Source: Chloropicon primus
Lineage: Eukaryota > Chlorophyta > Chloropicophyceae > Chloropicales > Chloropicaceae
Assembly: GCA_023205875.1 (NCBI GenBank)
Contig: CP060758.1
Span: 496,001 to 560,000 of the forward strand
Length of the DNA: 64,000 bases
Reading direction: 5' to 3'
Part shown: piece after piece, positions 17,010 through 27,383 of the stretch
Numbering within the stretch: the first letter of the stretch is position 1
Layout of the letters: every line of letters starts with the position of its first letter
The notes under the pieces: model-generated
Database searches by the model: none
What the model saw: only the letters and a program-made list of their open reading frames with translations
What the model was told of the DNA's origin: nothing
Made by a program: the position numbers and the translations under genes

Positions 17010-18267
17010 CTAATTTATCCTTCGAAGCGCTTCCTTCACGCAAGGCCTCAAGTGCTTCGCGTCATTGTTAAAAACTTTCCCGTGCTCCACCAGCAGCACG
17101 TGCAAGTCGTACTTCACGTCGCTCGGCACCTTCCTGTTCAAGTGCTCGTACGTTTGTTCCCTGCTCGCCTTGGCAGGCACCCAGCCGAGGGCCACCGCCA
17201 GCTTCCAGACGTGGACGTCCACAGGAAAATCCGGCCTCTGCAGGCAGAACATCAAGACGCACGAGACGGTCTTGGGGCCCACGCCCTTGAAGGCTGACAG
17301 GTACCTCTTTATGTACTCGTCGCTCATGCTCCTCAGGTGCTCCAGGGAGCACTCCCCCCTCTCCTTGTGCACGGCGCTCAGTATGCTTTGGATCCGTCCC
17401 GTCTTGATCTCCGATAGTCCGCCCACCTTTATGCTCTCGGCGACCTTGGAGGGGTCCCCCGTTCTCACGCTCTCCCACGTAGGAAAGGCGCTCTTGAGCG
17501 ATGCATACGCCTTGTGAGACGTCTTGTCCGTCGTGTTCTGCGAAAGTATCGTCCCCACGAGCGAGTCGAGCACCGAGACTCTCTCCACCTCAACCTGGAG
17601 CCTGTCCTCCCCATGAATCAGGTGGCGAGCCTCGGCGTCCGCGTCGTCCCCCTCTCCCGACCGCCAACCTTTCTGCGGATCGCCGTGGAGCTCGATCAAG
17701 CGCCGCGTGACGCTCCTGCACTCCTGCGGAGGCGAAGCAGCGCCCCCCGCCAGCAAGTGAGAGAGACAAGGGTGGTGAGGGTGAAGTTGTCAGTCAGACG
17801 CCCTGCTGTGAGCTTGAGTTGCCTTCCTGCGGCAAGCAAAAGGCGAGAGGCCTGGCCCCGCAGCACGTACCTCTTCGTAGGGACGAGAGAAGCCGGGGAA
17901 GGGCCCCTCGCCCCCATCATCCCCGGATCTCGGCACAGTAGTCACGGGCTCCGCCTTCACCTTGACGCCCCTCTCGACCTTGATCCCAGGTGTTCCCTTC
18001 TTATTCGCAAGACTCTCGAGCAGCGTCCCTCGTTTCTTGACGACGCGTCCCTCGATCTGTGACGGCCTTATCGACGAGGCCTCCGTCTGAGCAAGCGAAG
18101 GCGAGGCAAAGTCAGTCGAGACTGATCAAACCAACCATCACCATCATCACCATCATCACGATTACGCTTGTCGTTGATGGGACTGGAGCTCCTGATTGGT
18201 TGGTTCAAGCGTCCAAGGGCAATCGACGGAATGGACTCACCTTGATCCTCGTCCTCGCGGGCGCCAT
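17010..18267 (-). CDS. HhH-GPD DNA glycosylase, At3g47830-like, three exons
   Basis: Exons on the minus strand are 18267-18241 (nine codons), 18086-17871 and 17723-17010. The introns of 154 and 147 bases are GT-AG and all phase 0, giving about 318 residues. The protein resembles the endonuclease III/DEMETER-related plant glycosylase At3g47830, including PFPGFSRPYEEECRSV across the second junction, DSLVGTILSQNTTD, the hairpin and catalytic Lys in FKGVGPKTVSCVLM, and the catalytic Asp in FPVDVHVWKLA followed by LGWVP. Such enzymes excise damaged or modified bases. The C-terminus ends at ALRRIN without the four-Cys iron-sulfur motif of endonuclease III. The small first exon was placed because ATG-to-donor and acceptor agree in phase and nothing else supplies an ATG. 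Confidence 0.88.
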
Positions 18268-18364
18268 CGTGTTCGCCCGAGGTAGGAAGTGGCGAAGGAC
18301 TCCGCATGCAGCTTCTGGCTCACATCTGCCCACGTCAGAGAGATCGAGTGACGAGGAGGGGGAC

Positions 18365-18412
<48 letters not shown>

Positions 18413-19614
18413 AGGGGGAGAGGTCATCCATCCTACAAGCAACAATCTTGGCTGCCTCCATGCGTGATTCCGATTCCTCTTGGTGTTCTCGAGAGGGTGG
18501 CAGCAGCAGCAGCAACAACAACAACAACCGTTGTCGCAAGGAAGGATGTTGATGGCATCCGGCATATCAGTCTCGGAGCGCATTCTTGGATGACTGGTTG
18601 ATCACAGAATCCTCTCTGATCGCCTGGTCAGTGGTCTCTTTGTCATCCAGGACAAGTTGTCCTCCTCCTCCTCCTGCCTGGACCGCCCTTGGATGACCCG
18701 GTCTGTGATCTGCGAACCTGGAGATGGTGACACTCGCAGGCAAGCCGTTGGCCCTTTTGGATGAAAAGGAAGGAGACCAGCAGGGCACATCGGATCGCAT
18801 CAGTGCTCGCCCTCCTCGTCCTCATCCTTGCCCTCGTCCTCGTCCTGATAAAGATCATGATCCGACCTGACCTGACCTCGGGATCCGGATCCGGATCTGT
18901 TTGACCCAATTCAATTTCGAAGAAAAAGTGGGTTGGGGGAGTCGTTCCGTTGAGGGGATTGACCGTTCACCATTCCGTTATTCATTGCCAAGACAACCCC
19001 CGCGCAACCCCCCTCGTGTAGAAACACCACAACAAAGGTACGTTGATCCCATGGAAAGTACATTCGATACAAGAGTAAACACCCTCGCTCCGCATTCGAA
19101 CATTTCTAAAACTCACGACCCCACCCTTACCAAGCCAAACCTACTCTACCCTGCACTTCACATTTGAACTTCGTTTGATATTTCCACCTTGATGTGTCCG
19201 TTCTTGTACCGAATGTGTATCTTCACGGGGTGTTCGTTGATCCCATGGACAAGTTCTCATCAAGATCGTGTAGAAAACTCTTGTTGAGACTCCAGTGGTG
19301 TGCGGTGGTGTCGAGGAGAACGAAGCGAACGAGGCGAAAGGAGAACCTTTGTCTTTGCTCGTTGCGTGGGAGTGCGGGACTTGACTGGAGTTGTGCTTGT
19401 CGCTTGTTGCAGTGTGCAACCAAGGGAGGACGAGGAATTCAAACACCTTGAGCTGCCTTTGCTCGTGTGTTGACTGGACGGAGCAAGAGGTCCCTTGACT
19501 GCCTTGGAACCTTTGCTTGAGAGGTTTGAACTTTTCCCTTTGTGTGTGTGTGTGTGTGTGTGTGGAGAACTTTGTTGGACACACAGGTGTCGCTTGACTT
19601 GACTGAAGAGAAAG
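18268..19614. other. Large gene-free divergent region before CFAP52
   Basis: About 1.35 kb separate two divergent genes. I see a GA microsatellite (about 18367-18401), a TG microsatellite (19541-19564), a direct repeat of CGTTGATCCCATGGA at 19041-19055 and 19235-19249, GGATCC-GGATCC motifs near 18880-18897, and related TTGGATGAC blocks near 18587 and 18690. ATTGG boxes lie near 18194 in the first intron of the glycosylase gene. Short frames on both strands lack convincing composition or splice partners, and no tRNA-like B box was found. Confidence 0.55.
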
Positions 19615-21607
19615 ATGTCCCAGCCGCTTCGACTTGACTCGGTGATTGGGTTCGGTGGTGGGGTGGACGATGGACTTATTGTGCACCACCAGACGAACAC
19701 AATCATTTACCCGCTTGGGTCTACGATTGTCGTAAGAGACGTGACTGATTTGAAAAAGCAGGAGTTCCTTCATGGACACTCGGACAAGGTAAGGGGGGGA
19801 CGGCACACAAAACTTTTTGGCTAACCGGAGCGCATCGGTGACTAATAACCTCTTTCCCTCGCTTGCGTTCTCTTCTCAATGGAATTAGGTCCAATGCCTT
19901 GCTGTGTCCAAGTCCGGAAGATACTTGGCTTCGGGTCAGATTACCTACATGGGTTTCACGGCTGATATCATCGTGTGGGACTTCCACGAGCGTAAGATGA
20001 TACACAGGCTCAGCTTGCACAAGGTGAAGGTGCAGGCCCTGAGTTTCTCGTGCGATGAGAAGTACTTGGCGTCCCTCGGAGGTGCGGACGACAACTCCCT
20101 TGTGATATGGGACGTCGAGGCTGGCGAGCCTATCTGCGGAAGCCCTACGCACAGTGACCACACCTTGACCGTCAAATTCTTCAACACCACGCCTTTCAAG
20201 CTGATCACTGGAGGAAAGAACAACTTGAACGTTTGGGACTTCGACCTCAGAAACTTGAAGATCAGGGAGTCTGGCGTCCAGCTCGGGCAGTACCAAAGAA
20301 TTATACAGTGCATTGCTGTGGACGACTTCGATGAGTACGCCTACTGCGGCACGAGCTCCGGCGACCTTTTGCAGTGCAGTCTGCCGCAAAAGCTGTTCAA
20401 GAACTCTGGGCCGGCCAAGTTCATGGTCAGCCAAGGTATCCGCACTTGTGCTCTCACCCCCACGGGCGACATCATGATCGGCGGCGGTGACGGCTCCTTG
20501 TACTTGTTGAAGAAACCAGAGCTCCTGGAGGACAAGAGGTCCAGCAAGCTCAAGGTCATCGCGTCTGCGAACATCAACGGCAGCGTGTCCAGCTTGGCCT
20601 TTGCTGGCGTCGGGGATGGCTACTACACTTTCCTTGCCGGCACCGGAATGTGTGAGATGTATGTCTTGACGTACTACCTCCACGACGGGCAGCTTTCACA
20701 AGAACTCATTCAGTCTTGCCATCCATACAAAATCAACGACGTGGTGTTCCCAGCAGAGTACAGCGCAGTCTTTGCTACTTGCTCGATGAACGACATCAGG
20801 GTCTGGCACCGCGACCAGTGCAGGGAGCTCTTGAGAATCAAGGTTCCCAACGTGGAGTGCAACTGCGTTGCGTTCTCTGCGGACGGCAAGTCTATTATCA
20901 GTGGCTGGAGCGATGGCAAAATCAGAGCGTTTGGACCACAAACAGGCAAGCTGCTCTACACCATCCCAGACGCCCACCCTCAGGGTGTAACAGCGATTAC
21001 AGGCACGAGCGACAGCACTCGCGTCATTAGTGGTGGTGGAGAAGGAATGGTTCGTATTTGGCTGATCGGAAAGGTCTCCCAATCTATGGTCGCCTCGATG
21101 AAGGAGCACAAGAGTGCGGTGAACTGCATCGCGATGAGATCGAATGACGAGGAGTGTGCCAGTGCTTCATCCGATGGCTCTTGCATTATTTGGGACCTGA
21201 AGAGGTTCAAGAGAAACACGGCGATGTTCGCCTCGACCTTCTTCAAGGCCATTGCCTACGATCAGCACGAGTCTCAGTTGGTCACAACAGGAACCGATAG
21301 GAAAATCACGTACTGGGATGCCTATGATGGCCAAGCGATCCGTGTTATTGATGGAAGTCTGACGGACGCCATGAACACTCTAGATATTAGCCCTGAAGGA
21401 AACGTCCTCGTCAGTGGTGGAAGTGACAAGCTTGTGAAAATATGGGGGTACGATGAAGGACTTTGCTACTACGATGGAAGAGGCCATAGCGGGGCTGTAA
21501 CGAAAGTTAAGATCGCTCCAGATAAGTCCAACATCATCAGTGTGGGCTCAGAGGGCGCTATTTTCATCTGGGACTACAAGGACCCTCCACTTTTTGAGGA
21601 GAACTGA
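19615..21607 (+). CDS. CFAP52: Cilia- and flagella-associated protein 52 (CFAP52/WDR16), two exons
   Basis: CFAP52 is a double-propeller WD40 protein that lies inside the ciliary doublet microtubule at the inner junction. Exon 1 is 19615-19788 and exon 2 is 19889-21607; the 100-base intron is GT-AG, phase 0, and joins HGHSDK to VQCLAVSKSG, exactly the animal CFAP52 continuity. The 630-residue protein keeps near-identical blocks: YLASGQITYMGF, ADIIVWDF, SLHKVKVQALSFS, GGGEGMVRIW, EHKSAVNCI, the ELLRIKVPNVEC stretch, TDRKITYW and GGSDKLVKIWGYDEG. Animal CFAP52 is about 620 residues. It ends 89 bases from the converging Maf gene. Confidence 0.97.
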
Positions 21608-21696
21608 AGCGGTGAGACGGACGTTTGCCATTTGGAAATAATCAAATAGAATTAATTTCCCCCCTGTATCTATGATCCAACACATTATCAAGATTG

Positions 21697-22573
21697 TTAT
21701 GCTCCTTCGCTCGTCTTGCCAAGCACCTCGATCAGCAGCTTGGACAGCCTGTTGAGCGGCAGGCCCATCACGTTGAAGTAGCAACCCTTGATCCCCGAGA
21801 CCATGGACCCGCCGGAACCCTGGATCCCATACGAGCCTGCTTTATCCATGGGCTCCCCCGATGCAATGTACTTTGAAGTTGGAGGGGAAGAGGCACACGC
21901 GAGTCAGAAGGGAGGTGTTAACAGCGCGAGGCGTCGATCGCATGCCCAAACTCACCGCTCTGATCACTTCCTCCGGCAAAACCGAAAAGGTTACCGAAGT
22001 GCTTTCCGCACACTTTGTGAATTCCTTGGACCGCCCCCCGGACTCGAGGAGACACACGGCAACGCCGGTGTGCACCGTGTGTGTGTTTCCACTGAGCTTG
22101 GAAAGCATTCCAAACGCCTCCTCTTCCGTGGCAGGCTTCTCCATCACTGTTCAAAGACAAGTCAAGGACGAGAGGGAGAGAGAGAGAGAGAGAACATAGA
22201 GATGCGGGATCCGCGCCACGGTTAGCGACCCCCGCGTGTCCACGAGATCACGAGACAGCGGCGTGTTGGGCTTACCTTCCCCCTCCAAATCCACGACGGT
22301 ATCCGCGCCGATGATGAGATACCTGCCATCGCCATTGCCTTTCTCCCGCTCAAGAATAATGTTAGAGACGTCCTCGACCTTGTGCAAGGCAGTGTCCGCT
22401 GCATAGTCCGCCGCATTGTTCGAGTACTTGGTCTTGTCGAGATCCTCCGCGAAATTGGACACAACCGTCTCGTACTCCAACCCAAGTGACTGCAAGAGTT
22501 CCTTCCTCCTCGGTGATTGGGAAGCCAGGATCACCGAGTATTTTTTCAACTCTCCACGACAGACGTGCAACAT
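21697..22573 (-). CDS. Maf-like nucleotide pyrophosphatase, three exons
   Basis: Maf proteins hydrolyse non-canonical or methylated nucleoside triphosphates to monophosphates. Exons are 22573-22276, 22146-21956 and 21870-21697; introns of 129 and 85 bases are GT-AG. The first junction splits a Val codon, and the second is phase 0. The 220-residue product has the family signatures in order: [27 protein letters not shown], the [19 protein letters not shown] helix, [31 protein letters not shown] across the second junction, and VMGLPL near the end. An in-frame ATG at 22711 would add 46 low-complexity residues that could be a targeting peptide. A GA repeat lies in intron 1. Human ASMTL carries the same domain. 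Confidence 0.92.
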
Positions 22574-23081
22574 GCCGCGGACGTTCGAAGACGCTTGCAG
22601 CGGCTCAGGACCTCGAGCGTGTGCCTTACTCGCTCTGCTTCCGAATGGCCTCCCCCTCGCTCCACCTCCGTACACGAATGGAAGAGTCGTGCTGGTCGGC
22701 CTCGCTCTCATCCCTGCTGCTGGTGCTGGTGGTGAGAGGCCTGGAGGGATGGAGGAAGGGAGGAGGATCGGGGGGAGGAGGATCGGGGGGAGGAGATGGC
22801 ACCAATGTTTGGTTTGGTTGCGGGATTCTCTCTCCCCCAATCGCGTCGGAGGCGTGGACCAACAGGAGCACCGGATAAAGGGGGGGTGCGAGTGGATTGG
22901 TTGAAGAGGAGAGAGGAGTGGGGATGCTGCACCCTCTCTGTGTGTGCGTGTGTCGTCGATCGAAGAAACTTGGCCAACAAGACTGGTGACCCTCCTGGGG
23001 TTCCATTATTGTGCCAGGACCTTTGGCTTGTGCGGGAGAATGGAAGTGATTGAAAAGTATTCTACAACAAAACAATTTTTT
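22574..23081. other. Intergenic region between Maf and RP2
   Basis: The 508 bases carry the Maf promoter and the RP2 3' end. There is a GGAGGATCGGGG direct repeat near 22758-22795, a CCAAT (near 22836) and an ATTGG (near 22896) box, and a GTGTGCGTGTGT stretch near 22940-22955. The upstream in-frame extension of Maf occupies 22574-22711. No other gene is supported. Confidence 0.5.
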
Positions 23082-24305
23082 TTAACCCGTGATTCCTTTC
23101 GTCCTAAAGGACGTCATGAGCTCGAGCTGGTCCACCAAGATGCAGTCATACTTGGACAGCTCACCTGTAATCGCTTGCACGACCGCTGATTTCATGCTCT
23201 CCTTGCTTGCTACCTCGATTCCGATCACTTTTGCCGCGTTACTTGGGATGGAGTTGTTGCTGTCAAGGACGTTGTTGCCATTGAACTCGTCGATTTCATC
23301 CTTCGCCAGCTTGCAGCCATTCACTTGGACAAGCTTGGCTTCCTTGCCGGATCCACCGCAGCTCGCGAGTATCGCTCTCAAGAAGGCCTTGGACGCAATG
23401 GCTGCGCCAGGCTCCTGTATCTTCAGCCTCAGCGGGAACAGCACCAAGTAGTGGTACTCGTGGCCCTCCAGAGGCTGCTCCCCCAGCGTGTCGAACATTG
23501 TCCTGTCCTCCTCGGTGGGAGTCACGAGCCCGGCAGCGCTCTGTGCTTGGGCAACCGCATCAAAGTCCCCAGTCCCCGAATGGTTCAGGAACGACCAGTT
23601 ACTTGACGATGACTTTGGCGTGAAGTCGTACACCGAGCTCCAGTAGTTGCAGAACGTGGACAAGTGCGCGCTGCTGAGCTGCTGTGCGAGCTGCTCGTAC
23701 TCGCAGGAAGAGTCGAAGCAAGCGAAGGACATGCCCGAGGAAGACTCGATGACGGGCCTCGTGGAGCAGAACAGCCTGATTTTGCAGTCTGTGCAGTCCC
23801 TCGTCCTGAGCTGCCTGCAGAGGAACAAGCAGACACAGTTCTTGCAGTTCCTTATGAAGACGCTGGACTCGGTGGGGCCGATGAATATCGTACAATCGCT
23901 GCAGTCGTCGATGGTGACGCTAGCGCAGTGGTCAAAAACAAGGATCTTGCACCTCTTGCACCCGTCAACCACGAACTGCTGCCCGTTTATCTTGCCTGGC
24001 TCCTTCACTATCGTCTCGTCTTCCGTGTTTATGCACATGAAGTCCTTCGGGTCCAGCTTCCTGCGTTTGTCCCAAGAGTACTCCTTCTTCGGTGCCTCAT
24101 CCTTCCGCACCACTGTGGGGCTGCTCTTTGGCTTGGGTGCCTCGTTGCCAGAAGACGCTGAATAGTTGGGCACGCTCGTGCTCGAAGGACTGAGTGTCTT
24201 CGTTTCCACCTCCTCCGGGTCGTTCAGCCTGTACTTGTGCGACCTGCTCCTCGCCGCCCTAGTCCTCAGACTGCTGTCGTACAGTCGGCTGAGCAAGCAA
24301 CCCAT
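23082..24305 (-). CDS. RP2: XRP2 / retinitis pigmentosa 2 homolog (ARL3 GTPase-activating protein)
   Basis: RP2 is the GAP for ARL3, promoting release and recycling in the import of lipidated proteins into cilia. The 407-residue protein starts MGCLLS, giving a Gly2 for N-myristoylation and Cys3 for palmitoylation as in human RP2. A linker of about 70 residues, longer than in animals, precedes EYSWDKRRKLDPKDFM. The beta-helix TBCC domain follows (about 75-235) with FDHCASVTIDDCSDC, FIGP and FIRNC; the catalytic arginine finger (human Arg118) is Arg167 in CRQLRTRDC. Then come PVIESSSGMSFACF and SVYDFTP. The C-terminal NDPK-like domain (about 280-407) is present but more diverged. The start at 24305 is fixed by the acylation motif; upstream in-frame codons would hide it. 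Confidence 0.95.
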   Translation of the reverse strand: MGCLLSRLYDSSLRTRAARSRSHKYRLNDPEEVETKTLSPSSTSVPNYSASSGNEAPKPKSSPTVVRKDEAPKKEYSWDKRRKLDPKDFMCINTEDETIVKEPGKINGQQFVVDGCKRCKILVFDHCASVTIDDCSDCTIFIGPTESSVFIRNCKNCVCLFLCRQLRTRDCTDCKIRLFCSTRPVIESSSGMSFACFDSSCEYEQLAQQLSSAHLSTFCNYWSSVYDFTPKSSSSNWSFLNHSGTGDFDAVAQAQSAAGLVTPTEEDRTMFDTLGEQPLEGHEYHYLVLFPLRLKIQEPGAAIASKAFLRAILASCGGSGKEAKLVQVNGCKLAKDEIDEFNGNNVLDSNNSIPSNAAKVIGIEVASKESMKSAVVQAITGELSKYDCILVDQLELMTSFRTKGITG

Positions 24306-24895
24306 CGTCTTGCACCACGCCTCCCTTCCTTTCCTGTGTCTGTCCCCACCCACTGCTGGGACACTTCACAAACAACAACACACACAAACCGGTCCTGAGC
24401 TCCTGAACCAGCAAAGGGCAACGAAGGGAATGAAACACACCCAAAGAAACCCCCTTCGACCACTGTCTCCCTGTCCTGACGCCCTTCCCCTCTGGCCTCT
24501 GCCAACTCCCCCTGCTCGGTATTATGCAAACCCCCTTGCTCCCCCCACACACCAACCAAGCTATGCTCCTCGTGCAAAGGCCACCTAAAGAAACGTGGCA
24601 AGCGGCAAGACAATCCAATCCAATCCAATCCAAGAGACAACCTCCCAAGCCTCTTACCCACCGTGACACCTTCCCCTTGGGATGCAAACCACCGCGGCCG
24701 AGGTGCTCCTCTTCCTCAACCCAAGGTCTCTTCCTCTTCCTTTTCCTTGGGATCAGGCCCCCCTCTGTGCTTTGAAAAATTAACGTCTCTCGAGGGATAC
24801 CCGTTGGTGAAATGAAACGATTTTTTCTATTTAAAAATGAAAAAATGGAAAAACCGACAGCTGAAGAGAAGAGCACCAGGGAGCGAAGAAGGCCT

Positions 24896-24944
<49 letters not shown>

Positions 24945-25123
24945 GACGGAGGGAGAGGGAGTTCATCGTGTTCTTGTCGAACACTCGGCACGTGGCACGT
25001 GGCACCTTTCTTTTGTTTACGGAAAGAGGGAAGGAGGCTGTTTGATGTCAAGGGAGTGAGGCTTGGCTTGTTGGCATTGTTTTGTTCGAAGAGTGAGTGA
25101 AAGGGCAGGGAGTTGGAGCGAAG
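24306..25123. promoter_or_regulatory. Divergent promoter of RP2 and NCAPH with a tandem CAATC array and (GAC)n
   Basis: Between RP2 and condensin NCAPH lies a pentamer array CAATC x4 with trailing CAA (24611-24633), which makes three overlapping CCAAT boxes. A (GAC)15 trinucleotide microsatellite runs from 24897 to 24942, about 180 bases before the NCAPH ATG. A short CACGTGGCACGTGGCAC direct repeat (E-box-like CACGTG) is seen at about 24988-25004. No gene is supported. Confidence 0.55.
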
Positions 25124-27217
25124 ATGGTACTCAAGGAGAGCAACAGGATTCACAGGAAGGCGAAGGGGGAGGACTCGGGAGGGATGAAGTCTCCGCTGAA
25201 GCCTCGCAAGAGTCTGACTGGGGTGTTGAGTCCAAACGACGATGCGAGGGAGAGGAAGAAGACGAGAGCGAAGCAGTCGGAGCTGAAGGCGAGGAGGAGG
25301 TCGCTGAACCTCTCCGCGGCGGAGGAAGGCGGGCGTGAGGCGACCGGGGCCGGTGCGAGGGGAGTGAAGGCGGAGAGGCAGAAGGCCAGCGTCCTCGAGC
25401 TCCAGGAGCTCTACCAAAACTGCATCAAGCTGAGCAGCGAGAACAAAATCAGCTCCAAGAACACCTGGGACTTGAACCTCATCGAGCACCTCAGCGAACT
25501 GGTCAAGCCAGAGAACAAGGTCGCGCAGGATCACGACTCGGACTTGAACTTTCAGAAAGCGAGTTGCACGTTGGACGCTGGAGTGAAAATCTACTCGTCC
25601 AGGGTGGACTCTATCCACACGGACGCCTTCAAGGTGCTTGGCGGCTTGCACAGGACCAGCAACGACCAGGAGGAGGACCATGGAGTCGGCCACGGTGCGG
25701 ATGGCGGGCCTGGAGAAAAGAAGTCCAGGAGAGCGAGGAAGCAGGTCGACGTGGACCCCTCGGCCACGTTGGAACAGAACCAAGAAGCACTCAACGTCAA
25801 GAAATTCGACCTGTCTTTCACAGTGGACCCCCTCTTCCACCAAACCTCCATGAAGTTCGATGAGGGCGGAGCCAAAGGCCTGCTGCTGAACCACTTGCAT
25901 GTCACCCAAGGCTGCGAGCTGGTGTTCGATTCCTGTGACAATCGCTTCAACAGATACATCAAGAGAAAGGGCGAGGAAGTCTCCGAGGAGGACGTTTGCA
26001 TCGATGGCTTTGAATCTATCGCAGAGCACGTCGAGGGCCTTCAGAACTGCGCTGCTTTGAGACTCACGAACTCAGCGAAGCGACTGGAGAGTGCCTTGAA
26101 CCAAAGGCCTGCGGTTGACGAGGACACGCTCTCCGGGCAAGTTCACCGGTGGCTCGTAGCCGACGCGACTGACTCCGTTGAGGACGCGGAGTTCCAAGAT
26201 GGCGGCTGCGACGAGGACGACGACCCGTGCGTGAGCGATTCTCTTGGACCCTGGATGGACTCCTCCGCGGCTGACATGGACATGGAGAGTGACGGAGAGG
26301 AGGTGAACGATAGTGACATGGGCAGCTTCCGGCCCCCTGCTTTCGGAGGCGACGATGGTTCTTCGAACGGTGGCCTTGCTCCGAGTGATGGCGTGTCTAC
26401 TGACTGGCTGAGTCAGATCGGACTGAGCTCGCAATTCAACAAGGCGTCTTGGGCAGGTATGTCTCACTGGAGGTACCGTGGCGCCCCGCCCAAAGCGAGC
26501 AACGCTGGTGGGGCTGAGAACAAGGACGGCAAGGAGGACGCGAAGAAGAAGAAGAAGAAGCAGATGATAGACTTTGAGAACCTTCCACCCCTTCCAAAGG
26601 AACCGTTTAGAACCGCAAAGTCCGAGAAGGAGATCTCACTGAAGACGGATCCCCAAAGCTCTCAAATCGAGTTCTTCCCTGAGGACGTTCATTACGAGGT
26701 TTCAAACCTTGGAAAGCTCTTCTCCAAACCAAACACGAATTTGAAGCAGCTGTACTCGAGGAGGAACGTAAGTCAGCAGGGCGAAGATTTCGACGACTAT
26801 GACGATGACTTCGGCGCCACAACTTTAGGCTTTGACGACGATGCTGAGAGTGGGGATGCGAATGCGTTTGGCTCGGACGGCCTGAGCAATGACGTGGCAA
26901 TGGAGGCCCCAAGGATGGTGGAACAGATCGACATCAACTACGACAAGACGTCCAAGCAAGTGGACGTGAAGAAGCTGAAGGAAACTCTGTGGGACTCTTT
27001 GCACAAGGATTCCGATGAAGCGGAGGAGTTAGATGACAAGGCGTACGATTTCCAGGGCGTGTTGAACACCATGGGGGATTCCATGGAAGCCGCCGGAAAG
27101 AAGGAAGACGTGTCTTTGCACATGTGTTTCATCTGCTTGCTGCACTTGGCAAACGAGAACACTCTCAAAATTGAGGATTGCCCTACCATGGACAAGCTTA
27201 CCATTACACAGGACTGA
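25124..27217 (+). CDS. NCAPH: Condensin complex subunit 2 (NCAPH / CAP-H / Barren kleisin)
   Basis: CAP-H is the gamma-kleisin of condensin I; it bridges the SMC2 and SMC4 heads to compact mitotic chromosomes. The 697-residue protein has the conserved N-terminal kleisin block (about 105-170: NTWDLNLIEHL, then NFQKASCTLDAGVKIYSSRVD), the DPLFHQTSMKFDEGGAKGLLLNHL block, a long acidic middle, MIDFENLPPLP, the FFPEDVHYEV and LFSKPNTNLKQL motifs, and a C-terminal winged helix (HMCFICLLHLANENTLKI) for SMC4. The start is the ATG at 25124; the frame is open upstream only through GTG. Animal CAP-H is about 740 residues. It is divergent from RP2 and converges on the PAQR gene. Confidence 0.93.
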   Translation: MVLKESNRIHRKAKGEDSGGMKSPLKPRKSLTGVLSPNDDARERKKTRAKQSELKARRRSLNLSAAEEGGREATGAGARGVKAERQKASVLELQELYQNCIKLSSENKISSKNTWDLNLIEHLSELVKPENKVAQDHDSDLNFQKASCTLDAGVKIYSSRVDSIHTDAFKVLGGLHRTSNDQEEDHGVGHGADGGPGEKKSRRARKQVDVDPSATLEQNQEALNVKKFDLSFTVDPLFHQTSMKFDEGGAKGLLLNHLHVTQGCELVFDSCDNRFNRYIKRKGEEVSEEDVCIDGFESIAEHVEGLQNCAALRLTNSAKRLESALNQRPAVDEDTLSGQVHRWLVADATDSVEDAEFQDGGCDEDDDPCVSDSLGPWMDSSAADMDMESDGEEVNDSDMGSFRPPAFGGDDGSSNGGLAPSDGVSTDWLSQIGLSSQFNKASWAGMSHWRYRGAPPKASNAGGAENKDGKEDAKKKKKKQMIDFENLPPLPKEPFRTAKSEKEISLKTDPQSSQIEFFPEDVHYEVSNLGKLFSKPNTNLKQLYSRRNVSQQGEDFDDYDDDFGATTLGFDDDAESGDANAFGSDGLSNDVAMEAPRMVEQIDINYDKTSKQVDVKKLKETLWDSLHKDSDEAEELDDKAYDFQGVLNTMGDSMEAAGKKEDVSLHMCFICLLHLANENTLKIEDCPTMDKLTITQD

Positions 27218-27296
27218 TTCTTTCTTTGGGAGGGGGGGATGCGAGAGAAACTATAGATCCTTTCCGCAAACTCTACTAAACACTCTATCAAAATAA

Positions 27297-27317
27297 TTAC
27301 AGGTTCTTAGTCTTACA
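27297..27317 (-). terminator. Two TGTAA boxes downstream of the PAQR gene
   Basis: On the minus strand TGTAA occurs at 27317-27313 and 27301-27297, about 70-85 bases after the PAQR stop. TGTAA is the usual polyadenylation signal of chlorophyte algae; function here is inferred. Confidence 0.45.
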
Positions 27318-27383
27318 TGCTCTGCCTTCTCTACTTCGAGGCATCGCTGTCTTTGGCCTTGCCCTTAGAAGAATCAAACCTTT

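Noticed and set aside
18641-18910. Minus-strand frame with DPDPDPE and Arg-rich text
   Set aside because: Arises from GGATCC and CCTCGT simple repeats; no start or splice support.
24897-24942. (GAC)15 read as a poly-Asp coding tract
   Set aside because: It precedes the NCAPH ATG in a region with in-frame stops and without homology; treated as a microsatellite.
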